Shown here piece after piece: positions 49,769 to 59,269 of a DNA stretch of 64,000 bases (its first letter is position 1; each line of letters starts with the position of its first letter). Under the pieces are notes generated by a model that did not search any database, was not told the DNA's origin, and saw nothing but the letters and a program-made list of their open reading frames with translations. Source of the DNA: an uncultured Dysosmobacter sp. (GTDB lineage: Bacteria; Bacillota; Clostridia; Oscillospirales; Oscillospiraceae); assembly GCA_947625655.1 (NCBI GenBank), contig CANQPD010000015.1:1-64000 (forward strand), given 5' to 3'. Position numbers and translations under genes: made by a program.

Positions 49769-51569
49769 GTTTTCCAAGACCCACCTGACCCTCTACGCCT
49801 GCGGTATCATCCCCGTGGTGTGGCTGGCCCTGCTGCTGGCCCCCTATGTGGGCGGCGGTCTGCTGGGGCTGGTGCAGTATGGCGGGGCGGCGCTGAATGA
49901 CCCGTTCCACATCGTACTGTGTGGGGACAGCCTGAAAACTGTCCTTATTTTTCTGCTGTGCTATGGGCTGGGTATCGGTATCTACCTCTCCACCGACCGC
50001 AACTACCGCAGGCGGGAGGAACACGGCTCCGCCAAGTGGGGCAGCGCCCAGGCCGTCAGGAAGAAATACGCCGACAAGAGGGCCACCGAGAACAAGATAC
50101 TGACGCAGAATGTGGCTATCGGGCTGGACGGACGCAAACACCGGCGCAACCTCAATATTTTGGTGTGCGGCGGCTCCGGCGCGGGCAAGACGAGATTTTT
50201 CGCTAAACCCAACATTATGAACGCCAACACCAGCTTTGTGTGCCTCGATCCAAAGGGCGAGCTGCTGCGGGACACCGGGAACCTGTTGAAAGCCAAGGGG
50301 TACGACATTAAGGTGATCGACCTTATCAACATGGAGAAAAGCTACTGCTACAATCCCTTTGTCTACCTCCGCAGCGACAACGACATCCAGCGACTGGTGA
50401 CGAACCTGTTCAAGAACACCACGCCAAAAGGCTCACAGTCGCAAGACCCGTTTTGGGATCAGGCGGCGCAAATGCTCCTGCTGGCGCTGGTGTTCTATCT
50501 CCACTATGAGGCCCCGCCCGATGAACAGAATTTCCCCATGGTCATGGAAATGATACGGGCCGGAGAAGTCCGGGAGGACAACGACGAGTTTCAATCGCCG
50601 CTGGATGAACTCTTTGACCGTCTGGAAATGCGGAACCCGGAGCATATCGCCCTGAAATACTACCGTAACTACCGCTCCGGCAGCGGCAAGACCCTGAAAT
50701 CCATCCAAATCACGCTGGTGTCCCGGCTGGAAAAGTTCAACCTGGAATCGCTGGCCGGTATGACGCAGACGGACGAGATGGAGCTATGGAGCCTGGGCGA
50801 GAAAAAGACGGCCATCTTTGCCGTTATCCCCGACAATGACTCCAGTTTTAACTTCATCGTGGGTATGCTCTATACCCAGCTATTTCAGCAGCTTTACTAT
50901 CAGGCAGACGTGGTACACGGCGGCAGATTGCCCGTCCATGTGCATTTTGTGATGGACGAATTTGCGAATGTGGCTTTGCCCGACGAGTTTGACAAGCTGC
51001 TGGCTACTATGCGGAGCCGGGAGATCTCCGTGAGCATTATCATCCAGAACCTCGCCCAGCTAAAGGCCCTCTTTGAGAAACAGTGGGAGAGCATCGTGGG
51101 CAACTGCGACGAGTTTATCTATTTGGGTGGAAATGAGCAGGCGACGCATGAGTACGTTTCCAAACTGCTGGGCAAGGAAACCATCGACACGAACACCTAT
51201 GGACAGTCCAGGGGGCGGAACGGCAGCTACTCCACCAACTGGCAATTAGCGGGCCGTGAACTTTTGACCCCCGATGAAGTGCGGATGCTGGACAACCAGT
51301 ATGCGCTTCTTTTTATCCGTGGGGAGCGGCCCATCCAGGACTTCAAGTACGACATTCTGAAACACCCCAACGTGAAACTGACCACAGACGGCGGGGCCGA
51401 ACCGTACCGGCACGGCGAGGACACCCACAGCATCGCATCCATCCAGATCGACCCGGAACTGCTGAAGCAGGCGGCGGAGCTGGATGTTGCCGGAGAACAC
51501 CGCTTCATTCTTCTCACCGAGGAAGAATTGGAGGAATATATCAACAGTCATGGAGGTAACACACAATGA
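49755..51569 (+). CDS. virD4: VirD4/TraG-type coupling ATPase
   Basis: 604 residues from GTG 49755 (AAGGAGGG before). Two N-terminal membrane helices, then Walker A VCGGSGAGKTRFF (about residue 140), FVCLDPKGELL, Walker B HFVMDEFANV and the QNLAQLKALF sensor segment. It hands the relaxase-DNA complex to the secretion channel. Its end overlaps the Maff2 gene by 4 bases. Confidence 0.95.
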   Translation: MRQDKFSKTHLTLYACGIIPVVWLALLLAPYVGGGLLGLVQYGGAALNDPFHIVLCGDSLKTVLIFLLCYGLGIGIYLSTDRNYRRREEHGSAKWGSAQAVRKKYADKRATENKILTQNVAIGLDGRKHRRNLNILVCGGSGAGKTRFFAKPNIMNANTSFVCLDPKGELLRDTGNLLKAKGYDIKVIDLINMEKSYCYNPFVYLRSDNDIQRLVTNLFKNTTPKGSQSQDPFWDQAAQMLLLALVFYLHYEAPPDEQNFPMVMEMIRAGEVREDNDEFQSPLDELFDRLEMRNPEHIALKYYRNYRSGSGKTLKSIQITLVSRLEKFNLESLAGMTQTDEMELWSLGEKKTAIFAVIPDNDSSFNFIVGMLYTQLFQQLYYQADVVHGGRLPVHVHFVMDEFANVALPDEFDKLLATMRSREISVSIIIQNLAQLKALFEKQWESIVGNCDEFIYLGGNEQATHEYVSKLLGKETIDTNTYGQSRGRNGSYSTNWQLAGRELLTPDEVRMLDNQYALLFIRGERPIQDFKYDILKHPNVKLTTDGGAEPYRHGEDTHSIASIQIDPELLKQAAELDVAGEHRFILLTEEELEEYINSHGGNTQ

Positions 51570-51937
51570 ACATTTTCAAGAAGAACGAGAAGAACACCGG
51601 GAACCGTCTGCCCACGCCCGACAAGGTGAAAAAGGGCTTCCGCTACTACTGCTCCCTGGTGGCGACCGTGGCCCTGATGGGCTGCTGCACCATGACGGCC
51701 CTCGCTGCCCCCGCCGCTGGCGGCGACCCCCTCACCGTTATCAACAACCTGTCCACGTTCATCTTCGGCCTGATCCGGGCCGTGGGCCTCATTCTGCTGG
51801 GCTGGGGCATCGTCCAGGTGGGCCTCTCCCTCCAGAGCCACGACCCCTCCCAGCGTTCCAACGGCTTCCTGACCCTGGCGGGCGGCGTCATTATAACTTT
51901 TGCCAAGGAGATTTTGACCCTTATCACCGGCGCGTAA
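51566..51937 (+). CDS. Maff2 family (TrbC/VirB2-like) membrane protein
   Basis: 123 residues. Two hydrophobic segments, the first ending in a signal-peptidase-like ALAAPAAGG and the second in the Maff2 core (NNLSTFIFGLIRAVGLILLG). It probably forms the pilin-like subunit of the transfer apparatus. A hairpin follows. Confidence 0.9.
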   Translation: MNIFKKNEKNTGNRLPTPDKVKKGFRYYCSLVATVALMGCCTMTALAAPAAGGDPLTVINNLSTFIFGLIRAVGLILLGWGIVQVGLSLQSHDPSQRSNGFLTLAGGVIITFAKEILTLITGA

Positions 51938-51957
51938 GCACTCATTATCCACTGACA

Positions 51958-51992
51958 CGGGGGCAGGCTCACAGGATGGGCCTGCCCCTAAA
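51958..51992 (+). terminator. Hairpin after Maff2 gene
   Basis: GGGGCAGG (51960-51967) pairs with CCTGCCCC (51981-51988). It has no T-run and leads straight into the next ribosome site, so it may set the excess of Maff2 over downstream subunits. Confidence 0.5.
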
Positions 51993-52006
51993 AGGAGGTG
52001 CTTTGC

Positions 52007-52843
52007 GTGTCGGATAATTGGGTAGTCCAGAATTTAGAGAACGCGCTGGAGGTCTGGAACGGCAAGTTGAGCGAGATATGGCAGCTCATTACGCAGTCCC
52101 CCCAGGATTTCAAGGGCGGCGCGATCTGGAACGTGGTGGCGGACATCCACGGTGCGTTGCAGGCCATCGGCTACGCCCTGTTGGTGCTGTTCTTTGTGGT
52201 GGGCGTGGTCAAGACCTGCGGCAGTTTTGTGGAGGTCAAAAAGCCGGAACACGCGCTGAAGCTGTTCGTCCGCTTTGCGCTGGCAAAGGCCCTAATCACC
52301 TATGGTATGGAGCTGATGTTGGCCCTGTTGAGCATCATCCAGGGCATTGTGTCGTCCATTATGAACGCGGCGGGCTTCGGAGCACCGCAATCCACCGTCC
52401 TACCCGCCGAGATCGTGACGGCCATTGAGGACTGCGGCTTTTTTGAGAGCATACCCCTATGGGCGGTGACGTTGATCGGCGGGCTGTTCATTTGGGTGCT
52501 GTCCTTCGTGATGATTTTGAGCGTCTACGGGCGCTTTTTCAAAATGTATATGTACGCTGCGCTGGCTCCCATCCCCTTGTCCAGTTTTGCCGGGGAACCC
52601 AGCCAGAACGTGGGCAAGAGCTTCTTGAAAAGCTACGCCGCCGTCTGTCTGGAGGGGGCCGTCATCGTGCTGGCCTGCATCATCTTCTCCGTGTTCGCCA
52701 GCTCCCCGCCCGCCGTTGACCCGGACGCGGCGGCGGCTTCTATGGTGTGGAGCTATATCGGGGAATTGGTGTTTCATATGCTCATTTTGGTGGGCAGCGT
52801 CAAAATGTCCGACCATGTTGTGCGTGAAATGATGGGCTTATAG
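52007..52843 (+). CDS. VirB6/TrbL-like integral membrane protein
   Basis: 278 residues from GTG 52007, 8 bases after AAAGGAGG. About six membrane helices (YALLVLFFVVGVVKTCGSF, WVLSFVMILSVYG, VIVLACIIFSVFA) and a conserved SFLKSYAAVCLEG segment. It is the channel component of the Gram-positive type IV system, between Maff2 and PrgI. Confidence 0.85.
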   Translation: MSDNWVVQNLENALEVWNGKLSEIWQLITQSPQDFKGGAIWNVVADIHGALQAIGYALLVLFFVVGVVKTCGSFVEVKKPEHALKLFVRFALAKALITYGMELMLALLSIIQGIVSSIMNAAGFGAPQSTVLPAEIVTAIEDCGFFESIPLWAVTLIGGLFIWVLSFVMILSVYGRFFKMYMYAALAPIPLSSFAGEPSQNVGKSFLKSYAAVCLEGAVIVLACIIFSVFASSPPAVDPDAAAASMVWSYIGELVFHMLILVGSVKMSDHVVREMMGL

Positions 52844-52855
52844 GAGGTGCTTTGA

Positions 52856-53221
52856 TTGGAAGTCAAAATCAATCGTGAAATCCGCAACTACACGGAGAGT
52901 ATGTTTTTCGGGCTGTCCCTGCGGCAGCTCGTTTTTTCTGCCCTGGCGGTGGCCGTGGCCGTGGGGCTGTATTTTCTGCTGAAACCCTATGTCGGCGCGG
53001 AAACCGTGTCCTGGATGTGCATTGTGGGTGCGGCCCCCTTTGCCGCCCTGGGCTTTTTCACCTACCACGGCATGACGGCGGAGCAGTTTATTTGGGCGTG
53101 GCTGCGCTCGGAGGTGCTGGAACCGCGAGAACTCCGCTTTGAATCGTCTACGCTGTACTACGACATTTTGAAGTCCAGCCTGGAAAAGCGGGAAAAGGAG
53201 GAATACAAGCGCCATGATTAA
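52856..53221 (+). CDS. prgI: PrgI family membrane protein
   Basis: 121 residues from TTG 52856, 8 bases after AGGAGG. Short N-terminal beta part (VKINREIRNYTES), two membrane helices (LVFSALAVAVAVGLYFLL and a second at about 62-80), and a basic helical C terminus. PrgI is a VirB3-like partner of VirB4, whose start it overlaps by 8 bases. Confidence 0.9.
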   Translation: MEVKINREIRNYTESMFFGLSLRQLVFSALAVAVAVGLYFLLKPYVGAETVSWMCIVGAAPFAALGFFTYHGMTAEQFIWAWLRSEVLEPRELRFESSTLYYDILKSSLEKREKEEYKRHD

Positions 53222-55547
53222 GAGCATCAAAACCATCATGCGGCAGGATCGGGAGCCGTACCGCATCCCCCGCAGGGTGCAGGACGTGATACCCATTCAA
53301 TGCGTCTGGCCGGACGGCATTTTTAAGGTGGGCATCAAGTTCTCCAAGACCTACCGTTTCACCGACATCAATTACAAGGTAGCCAGTCGGGAGGACAAGG
53401 AAACCATGTTCCTGGCCTACTCGGAGCTGCTGAACGGCCTGGACAGCGCCGCCACCACCAAGCTGACCATTTGCAACCGCCGTCAGAGCCAAGCGGACTT
53501 TGAGCAGTCTGTCCTTATGTCCATGCGCGGGGATGGCCTGGACAAGTACCGCAAGGAGTACAACCAAATGCTCATTGACAAGGCGACCGGGGCCAACGGC
53601 ATTGTCCAGGAGAAGTATGTCACCGTGACCGTCTACAAGCGGGACATTGAGGACGCCCGCGCCTACTTCACCCGGATCGGGGCCGACCTGACCGCCCGCT
53701 TTGCCGCCCTCGGCTCCAAGTGCGTGGAGCTGGACGCCGCTGACCGGCTGCGTATCCTCCACGACTTCTACCGGGCCGGGGACGAGGGCAGCTTTCACTT
53801 TGATATGGCGGATATGGCCCGGAAGGGCCACGACTTCCGAGACTATATCTGCCCGGACGGGATCGAGAAACACAGCGACTACCTGAAGCTGGGCGACCGC
53901 TATTGCCGGGTGCTGTTCCTGAAAGACTACGCCAACTATATCCAGGACGAGATCGTGGCGAATCTGACCGACCTGAACCGCAATATGATGCTGTCCATCG
54001 ACATTCTCTCCGTCCCCACCGACGAGGCCGTGCGGGAGGTGGAAAACCGTCTGCTGGGCGTTGAGACAAATATCACAAACTGGCAGCGCCGCCAGAATCA
54101 GAATAACAACTTTTCCGCCATTGTCCCCTACGACATGGAGTTACAGCGCAAGGAGAGCAAGGAATTTCTGGCCGACCTCACCACCCGCGACCAGCGGATG
54201 ATGCAGGCCGTCCTCACCCTTGTCATCACCGCCGACAGCAAACAGCAGCTTGACAGCAACACGGAGAAAGTGCGCTCCCTGTCCGGGCGGTGCCAGTTGG
54301 CCGTTTTGAAATACCAGCAGATCGACGGCCTGAACACCGTCCTGCCCATCGGCACCCGGAAGATCGACGCTTTCCGCACCCTGACCACCGAAAGCCTTGC
54401 CGTGTTCATGCCCTTTAAGGTGCAGGAGATCATGGATAGGGGCGGCATCTACTTCGGGGAGAACGCCATTTCCCACAACCTTATCATGTGCAACAAGGCG
54501 AACCTGCTCAATCAGTCCTCCTTCCGGCTGGGCGTCCCCGGCTCCGGCAAGTCGTTCAGTGTGAAAGAGGAAATTGCGTTCCTGATCCTTAACACGGACG
54601 ATGATATTCTTATCGCAGACCCAGAGGGGGAGTACGCCCCCCTCATTGAAGCCATGGACGGCCTGGGCAGCGTTGTCCGGGTGGCCGCTGGCGGAAAAGA
54701 CCGCTTGAACGCCATGTATATGGTGGACGGCTACGGCGAAAACAACCCCATCGTGGTGAAGTCGCAGTTTATCATGTCCCTGGTGGAGCGCATCGACCCC
54801 AACGGCGTGGGGGCCAAGCAGAAGTCCATCATTGACCGCTGTACGGCGGCGGTGTACGAGGAAGCGGAACAGAACGGCACCGTCCCCACCCTGGCGACCC
54901 TCCGGGAGAAGCTGATGGAACAGCCGGAGAATATGGCAAAGGAGATCGCCCTGGCCCTGGAGCTGTTCACCACCGGCTCCCTTGACATTTTCGGCCATGA
55001 AAGCACCGTTGACCTGGACAAGCGGGTGGTGGTGTTCGACATCCACGGCCTGGGCGAACAGTTGAAGCCCATCGGCCACCTTGTCATTACCGACACCATG
55101 CTCAACCGCGTCACCCTGAACTGGAAAAAGGGCAAGCGAACCCACGTCTTTATCGACGAGTTCCATGTAATGTTTGAGAACGAGTTTTCCGCCGCCTTTT
55201 TCAACTCCGCGTGGCGGCAGTTCCGCAAGCGCAACGCCTACCCCACCGCCATCACGCAGAACGTGGAGTATCTTCTGGACTCCGTTCAGGCCAGTACAAT
55301 GCTGTCCAACTCCGAGTTCATTGTCATGCTCAATCAGGCGGCAAGTGACCGGGAGAAGTTGGCCCGCCTGCTGAACATCTCCGAGGAACAGATGGGCCAC
55401 ATCACCAACGCCCCCGCCGGGTGCGGGCTTATCAAGTACGGCTCCGCCCTGGTGCCCTTTGTCAACCGCTTCCCCTCCAATACGGAGCTGTACCGCTTGA
55501 TGACCACCCGGCCCGGTGAGGGCCGCTTTGCGGGGGGCCAGACATGA
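53214..55547 (+). CDS. virB4: VirB4/TraE-type conjugation ATPase
   Basis: 777 residues. N-terminal VirB4 domain, then Walker A RLGVPGSGKSFSVKEEI (about residue 440), Walker B HVFIDEFHVMFENEF (about 645) and the AITQNVEYLLDS motif. It powers assembly of the channel. ATGA overlap with the radical SAM gene suggests coupled expression. Confidence 0.95.
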   Translation: MIKSIKTIMRQDREPYRIPRRVQDVIPIQCVWPDGIFKVGIKFSKTYRFTDINYKVASREDKETMFLAYSELLNGLDSAATTKLTICNRRQSQADFEQSVLMSMRGDGLDKYRKEYNQMLIDKATGANGIVQEKYVTVTVYKRDIEDARAYFTRIGADLTARFAALGSKCVELDAADRLRILHDFYRAGDEGSFHFDMADMARKGHDFRDYICPDGIEKHSDYLKLGDRYCRVLFLKDYANYIQDEIVANLTDLNRNMMLSIDILSVPTDEAVREVENRLLGVETNITNWQRRQNQNNNFSAIVPYDMELQRKESKEFLADLTTRDQRMMQAVLTLVITADSKQQLDSNTEKVRSLSGRCQLAVLKYQQIDGLNTVLPIGTRKIDAFRTLTTESLAVFMPFKVQEIMDRGGIYFGENAISHNLIMCNKANLLNQSSFRLGVPGSGKSFSVKEEIAFLILNTDDDILIADPEGEYAPLIEAMDGLGSVVRVAAGGKDRLNAMYMVDGYGENNPIVVKSQFIMSLVERIDPNGVGAKQKSIIDRCTAAVYEEAEQNGTVPTLATLREKLMEQPENMAKEIALALELFTTGSLDIFGHESTVDLDKRVVVFDIHGLGEQLKPIGHLVITDTMLNRVTLNWKKGKRTHVFIDEFHVMFENEFSAAFFNSAWRQFRKRNAYPTAITQNVEYLLDSVQASTMLSNSEFIVMLNQAASDREKLARLLNISEEQMGHITNAPAGCGLIKYGSALVPFVNRFPSNTELYRLMTTRPGEGRFAGGQT

Positions 55548-56452
55548 AGATCGGCCTGATAGACGTGGACGGGCACAACTGGCCCAACCTGTGCCTGATG
55601 AAACTGTCCGCCTGCCACAAAGCGCATGGGGATGATGTTGAGTGGTGGACGCCGGAGGGCCGCTATGACCGGGTGTATAAGAGCCGGGTGTTCACGGACA
55701 CCTATTCCAAGGACACGATCACGGTTGAAAATGCCGGTGAAGTCATTCAGGGCGGCACCGGCTATGGCCCCGGCCCCAACCTACCCGACGAGGTGGAACA
55801 CACCCGCCCGGACTACGCCTTATATCCGCAGTTTTCCGGCACGGCCTACGGCTTTATGACCCGTGGCTGTCCCCGAAACTGCGGATTTTGCATTGTGTCC
55901 AAGAAAGAGGGGCGGCGCAGCACCCACGTCGCTGACCTGTCCGAATTTTGGGACGGGCAAAAGGAGGTCAAGCTGCTGGACGCGAACCTGCTGGCCTGCC
56001 CCGACCATGAAAAGCTGATCTTGCAGCTTGCGGAGAGCGGGGCATGGGTGGACTTCACCCAAGGGCTGGATGTGCGCCTGATTACCCCGGACAATGTTTC
56101 CCTGCTGAACCGGGTAAAGACAAAAATGCTCCATTTCGCGTGGGACGACCCCAACACGGACTTGACGGACTGCTTCAGGCAGTTTTCGGAGCTGACCTCC
56201 ATCCGGGACTTTCGGCGGCGGCGGGTGTATGTCCTGACCAACTATGGCAGCACCCATGAACAAGACCTTTACCGGGTGAACACCCTGCGGGATATGGGCT
56301 ATGACCCCTTTGTGATGATCTACGAGCGCCCTACCGCCCCGCCCATCACCCGCCAGCTTGCCCGGTGGGTAAACAACAAGCGGATATTTCGGGTTGTCCC
56401 GAATTTTGCCGACTATATCCCCAATCCCAACAAAAAGAGCGCCAGACCGTGA
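55544..56452 (+). CDS. Radical SAM protein inside the conjugation operon
   Basis: 302 residues. An N-terminal nucleotide or cobalamin-type fold (KIGLIDVDGHNWPNLCLMKL) is followed by the cluster motif RGCPRNCGFC (Cys at about 108, 112, 115), LLDANLLACPDH, WVDFTQGLDVRLI and a TIM-barrel-like rest. It resembles MiaB/B12-binding-type radical SAM enzymes but is shorter. The 4-base overlap with virB4 places it in the transfer operon. Substrate unknown. Confidence 0.85.
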   Translation: MKIGLIDVDGHNWPNLCLMKLSACHKAHGDDVEWWTPEGRYDRVYKSRVFTDTYSKDTITVENAGEVIQGGTGYGPGPNLPDEVEHTRPDYALYPQFSGTAYGFMTRGCPRNCGFCIVSKKEGRRSTHVADLSEFWDGQKEVKLLDANLLACPDHEKLILQLAESGAWVDFTQGLDVRLITPDNVSLLNRVKTKMLHFAWDDPNTDLTDCFRQFSELTSIRDFRRRRVYVLTNYGSTHEQDLYRVNTLRDMGYDPFVMIYERPTAPPITRQLARWVNNKRIFRVVPNFADYIPNPNKKSARP

Positions 56453-56467
56453 GCAGAATATGACCCG

Positions 56468-56500
56468 GAGGGGGATGGGCTTGAAGCCTGTCCCTCTCCC
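56468..56500 (+). other. Hairpin between radical SAM and XF1762 genes
   Basis: GAGGGGGATGGGCT pairs imperfectly with AGCCTGTCCCTC around TTGA, just before the next ribosome site. Confidence 0.4.
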
Positions 56501-56519
56501 TTTGATTGGAGGGATGAAA

Positions 56520-56978
56520 ATGCCATTAAAAATCAAGCCCTGCCACCTGCGAGCCGCGAGGGACTATGTAAGCCGGTATCACCGGCACAGCATCCCGCCC
56601 GTAGGCGGTAAGTTTGCCGTGGCCTGTTATGACGGGGACAATTTGTGCGGCGTCGCCATTTGTGGCCGTCCCGTCGCCCGGTATCTGGACGATGGGCTGA
56701 CCCTTGAAATCCTGCGCTGTTGTACGGATGGGACGGGCAACGCCTGTTCCAAGCTCTATGGGGCCTGCTGCCGCATCGGTTTTGATATGGGCTATGAGCG
56801 TATCGTCACCTATACGCTGGCATCGGAGAGCGGAGCGTCCCTGCGGGCCGCTGGCTTTGCCTTTGACGGCGAGGCCGGGGGCCGGGAGTGGACGGGCCAG
56901 CGCCGCAGGAACTACTATGTGGCCCCCGCCGAGCTGAAACACCGCTGGATGAAAAGACGGGCGGGTGAGCGGCCATGA
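56520..56978 (+). CDS. XF1762 family protein (acetyltransferase-like)
   Basis: 152 residues from ATG 56520, 7 bases after GGAGG. It has the group's segments YHRHSIPPVGGKFAVACYDG, RCCTDGTGNACSKLYGACCR and YTLASESGASLRAAGF, a GNAT-like fold. It is common in phages and conjugative elements with unknown substrate. Its end overlaps the next gene by 4 bases. Confidence 0.8.
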   Translation: MPLKIKPCHLRAARDYVSRYHRHSIPPVGGKFAVACYDGDNLCGVAICGRPVARYLDDGLTLEILRCCTDGTGNACSKLYGACCRIGFDMGYERIVTYTLASESGASLRAAGFAFDGEAGGREWTGQRRRNYYVAPAELKHRWMKRRAGERP

Positions 56979-59149
56979 GCAAAATCAAGACCCGTGAAAA
57001 GGGCAAGGACATTAAAGTGCTGGACAAGTCCGCCGTGGTGGGCCAGCGCATGAAAAGCGCCTTTATCCGCTCCAAGCGGAACGCTGCGGCGTTGATGGAT
57101 GACCGGCAGGCCACCCCCAGCGAGTACGCCGAGGATAAGGTGGAGTTTGCCGCCGACGATCTGGCCCATGATACGGCGAATGTGGCCGTGTCCGGCACAA
57201 AAACGGCGGTACGCCAAGGGCGGAAACTGTTTCAGCGCCAGCGGGAGAAGCGGGCGGCAGAGATATGCCGGGAGAACACCGCCCCTACCGAACAGGCTCC
57301 CGCCCCCGAACCGCCCCAGGGTATAGCCCCGGAAGGCCAGCCCCCGCAGCGGCACAGCGGGACAGTCCCGGAGGGACGGCTCCCGTGCCAGCGCACCGAC
57401 CCGCCCAGGGATGGGCAGCGCCCCCGGCAGGGCACCGGCCCCGCCCAGGGCAGACGGCTCCCACGCCAGCAAACCGGGACGGCCCCGGAGCGCCAGCCCC
57501 TCCCACGGTATGAGCGCACAGCGGAGCGGCCCCCGGCCCATGCTGACGTTGAGCGCCCCGCCGATACTGTAAATTCCTTTGTAGAACGTGGGCGGGCCTT
57601 TGCCGAGAAGCAGGCCGCAAAGTGGGCCGAGCGTAAACGTCAGGTGAAAAACCGGGCCGTCCAGTCCGACCGGCCACCGCAGGTAAAGTCCCAGGACGCA
57701 GTTAAAGCGCCCCGACAGGTGGAAACGGCGGTCAACACCGTGGAAACGCCCGTAAAAACGGCAAAACGGCCCGCCCAGGCTATGGGGCAGACCGCAAAGG
57801 CCACCGGCAGAGGTGCAAAGGGCACCATCAAGAGCGCCCAGCGGACGGTCAAAACGGCACAGCGCACCGCAAAGGGCACCGTGAAAACCGCCCAGCACAC
57901 GTCTAAAACCGCCATCAAGACCGCAGACCATACGGCAAAGGCGGCGCAGAAAACGGCCCAGGCCACCGCAAAGGCGGCAAAAATGACTGCCCACACCGCC
58001 CGTGCCACGGCCAAGACCGCCGCCGCCACCGCGAAAGCTGCCGCAAAGGGCGTTTCTGCCACAGTAAAAGCCATGATCGCGTCCGTCAAGGCGCTTGTGG
58101 CCGCTATTGCCGCTGGGGGCTGGGTTGCCATCCTTGCCATCGTGATAATCTGCCTGATAGGTTTGATTGTCGGCTCCTGCTTTGGTATCTTCTTTTCCGG
58201 GGAGGACAGCGGCACAGGACAGACCATGCCTACCGTTGTCCGGGAGATCAATCAGGAGTATGAGGGCAAGCTGGACGAGATCAAGAACGGCACCGCCCAT
58301 GACACGCTTGAAATGTCCGGCTCCCGCGCTGTCTGGCCGGAGGTACTGGCGATATACGCCGTCAAGACCACCACCGACCCGGACAATCCCCAGGAAGTCG
58401 CCACGATGGACGATGGCAAAAAGGAGCTGTTGAAAGAGATATTTTGGGCTATGAACGAGATAAGCCACCGAACAGAAACCGCTACCACCACCCAAACTGT
58501 TGAAACGGACGATGGAGCGGGCAATATCATTGAGGAAGAAGTCGAGGTAACGACAACGACCCTCTATATCACCGTGGCCCACAAGACCGCCGATGAAATG
58601 GCGGACGCTTACAACTTCACCGCAGACCAGCGGGCGCAGCTTGCGGAATTACTGGCTGAAGAAAACCGCAGTATGTGGAGTAGCGCCCTATACGGCATCG
58701 GCGTGGGTGACGGGGAGATCGTGGTGGTGGCCCTCTCCCAGCTCGGCAATGTGGGGGGCCAGCCTTATTGGTCATGGTATGGATTTAACTCCCGCGTGGA
58801 ATGGTGCGCCTGCTTTGTCAGTTGGTGCGCCAACGAGTGCGGGTATTTGGACGCTGGCGTGATCCCCAGGACGGCGGGCTGTATCTCCGGCTCTAATTGG
58901 TTCAAAGACCGGGGCTTGTGGCAGGACAACAGCTATGAACCCCGCCCCGGAGATATAATTTACTTTGATTGGGACAACAAGGGAAGTTCCGGCCCCCAGG
59001 ACGGCCTTGCCGACCATGTTGGTATCGTGGAAAAGGTAGAAAACGGGATGGTCTACACCGTAGAGGGCAACTCGGGTGATAGTTGCCGGGAACGGCGGTA
59101 CTCCATTGGGCATTATGAGATTTATGGGTACGGAACACCGGCCTACTAA
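56975..59149 (+). CDS. Membrane-anchored CHAP-domain cell wall hydrolase
   Basis: 724 residues. Order: basic N terminus; Pro/Gln/Arg-rich linker (about 100-190); a Lys/Ala/Thr-rich region of repeated seven-residue units like KTAQRTA and TAKAAQK (about 240-375); a membrane helix (AILAIVIICLIGLIVGSC, about 388-408); an extracytoplasmic region; and a C-terminal CHAP amidase/endopeptidase with Cys in RVEWCACFVSWC and His in DHVGIVEKV. It opens peptidoglycan for the mating channel, the VirB1/PrgK role. It is the last conjugation gene. Confidence 0.9.
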   Translation: MSKIKTREKGKDIKVLDKSAVVGQRMKSAFIRSKRNAAALMDDRQATPSEYAEDKVEFAADDLAHDTANVAVSGTKTAVRQGRKLFQRQREKRAAEICRENTAPTEQAPAPEPPQGIAPEGQPPQRHSGTVPEGRLPCQRTDPPRDGQRPRQGTGPAQGRRLPRQQTGTAPERQPLPRYERTAERPPAHADVERPADTVNSFVERGRAFAEKQAAKWAERKRQVKNRAVQSDRPPQVKSQDAVKAPRQVETAVNTVETPVKTAKRPAQAMGQTAKATGRGAKGTIKSAQRTVKTAQRTAKGTVKTAQHTSKTAIKTADHTAKAAQKTAQATAKAAKMTAHTARATAKTAAATAKAAAKGVSATVKAMIASVKALVAAIAAGGWVAILAIVIICLIGLIVGSCFGIFFSGEDSGTGQTMPTVVREINQEYEGKLDEIKNGTAHDTLEMSGSRAVWPEVLAIYAVKTTTDPDNPQEVATMDDGKKELLKEIFWAMNEISHRTETATTTQTVETDDGAGNIIEEEVEVTTTTLYITVAHKTADEMADAYNFTADQRAQLAELLAEENRSMWSSALYGIGVGDGEIVVVALSQLGNVGGQPYWSWYGFNSRVEWCACFVSWCANECGYLDAGVIPRTAGCISGSNWFKDRGLWQDNSYEPRPGDIIYFDWDNKGSSGPQDGLADHVGIVEKVENGMVYTVEGNSGDSCRERRYSIGHYEIYGYGTPAY

Positions 59150-59151
59150 AA

Positions 59152-59175
59152 ACCAGCCGCCAAGCGGCGGCTGGT
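59152..59175 (+). terminator. Hairpin closing the conjugation operon
   Basis: Perfect 10-bp stem ACCAGCCGCC / GGCGGCTGGT, 4-base loop, 3 bases after the stop. No T-run. Confidence 0.6.
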
Positions 59176-59204
59176 ACATAAGAAGGCCCTATTTACATCT
59201 GCAC

Positions 59205-59236
59205 AGTCTACGGAGCGTGGATTGCTTTCGTAGACT
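59205..59236. promoter_or_regulatory. Operator-like inverted repeat at the cargo promoter
   Basis: AGTCTACG (59205-59212) and CGTAGACT (59229-59236) are perfect arms 16 bases apart, flanking the -35 box of the cargo operon promoter. Confidence 0.55.
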
Positions 59237-59250
59237 TTATACGATAGAAT
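59222..59250 (+). promoter_or_regulatory. Promoter of the cargo operon
   Basis: TTGCTT (59222-59227), 17-base spacer, TAGAAT (59245-59250), 20 bases before the first ATG. Confidence 0.7.
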
Positions 59251-59269
59251 GTAGTTCGAGGTGAAAAAC

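Noticed and set aside
52018-52428. 136-codon plus-strand frame inside the VirB6-like gene
   Set aside because: Arg/Gly/His-rich out-of-frame translation without promoter, ribosome site or known domain, in contrast to tnpV.
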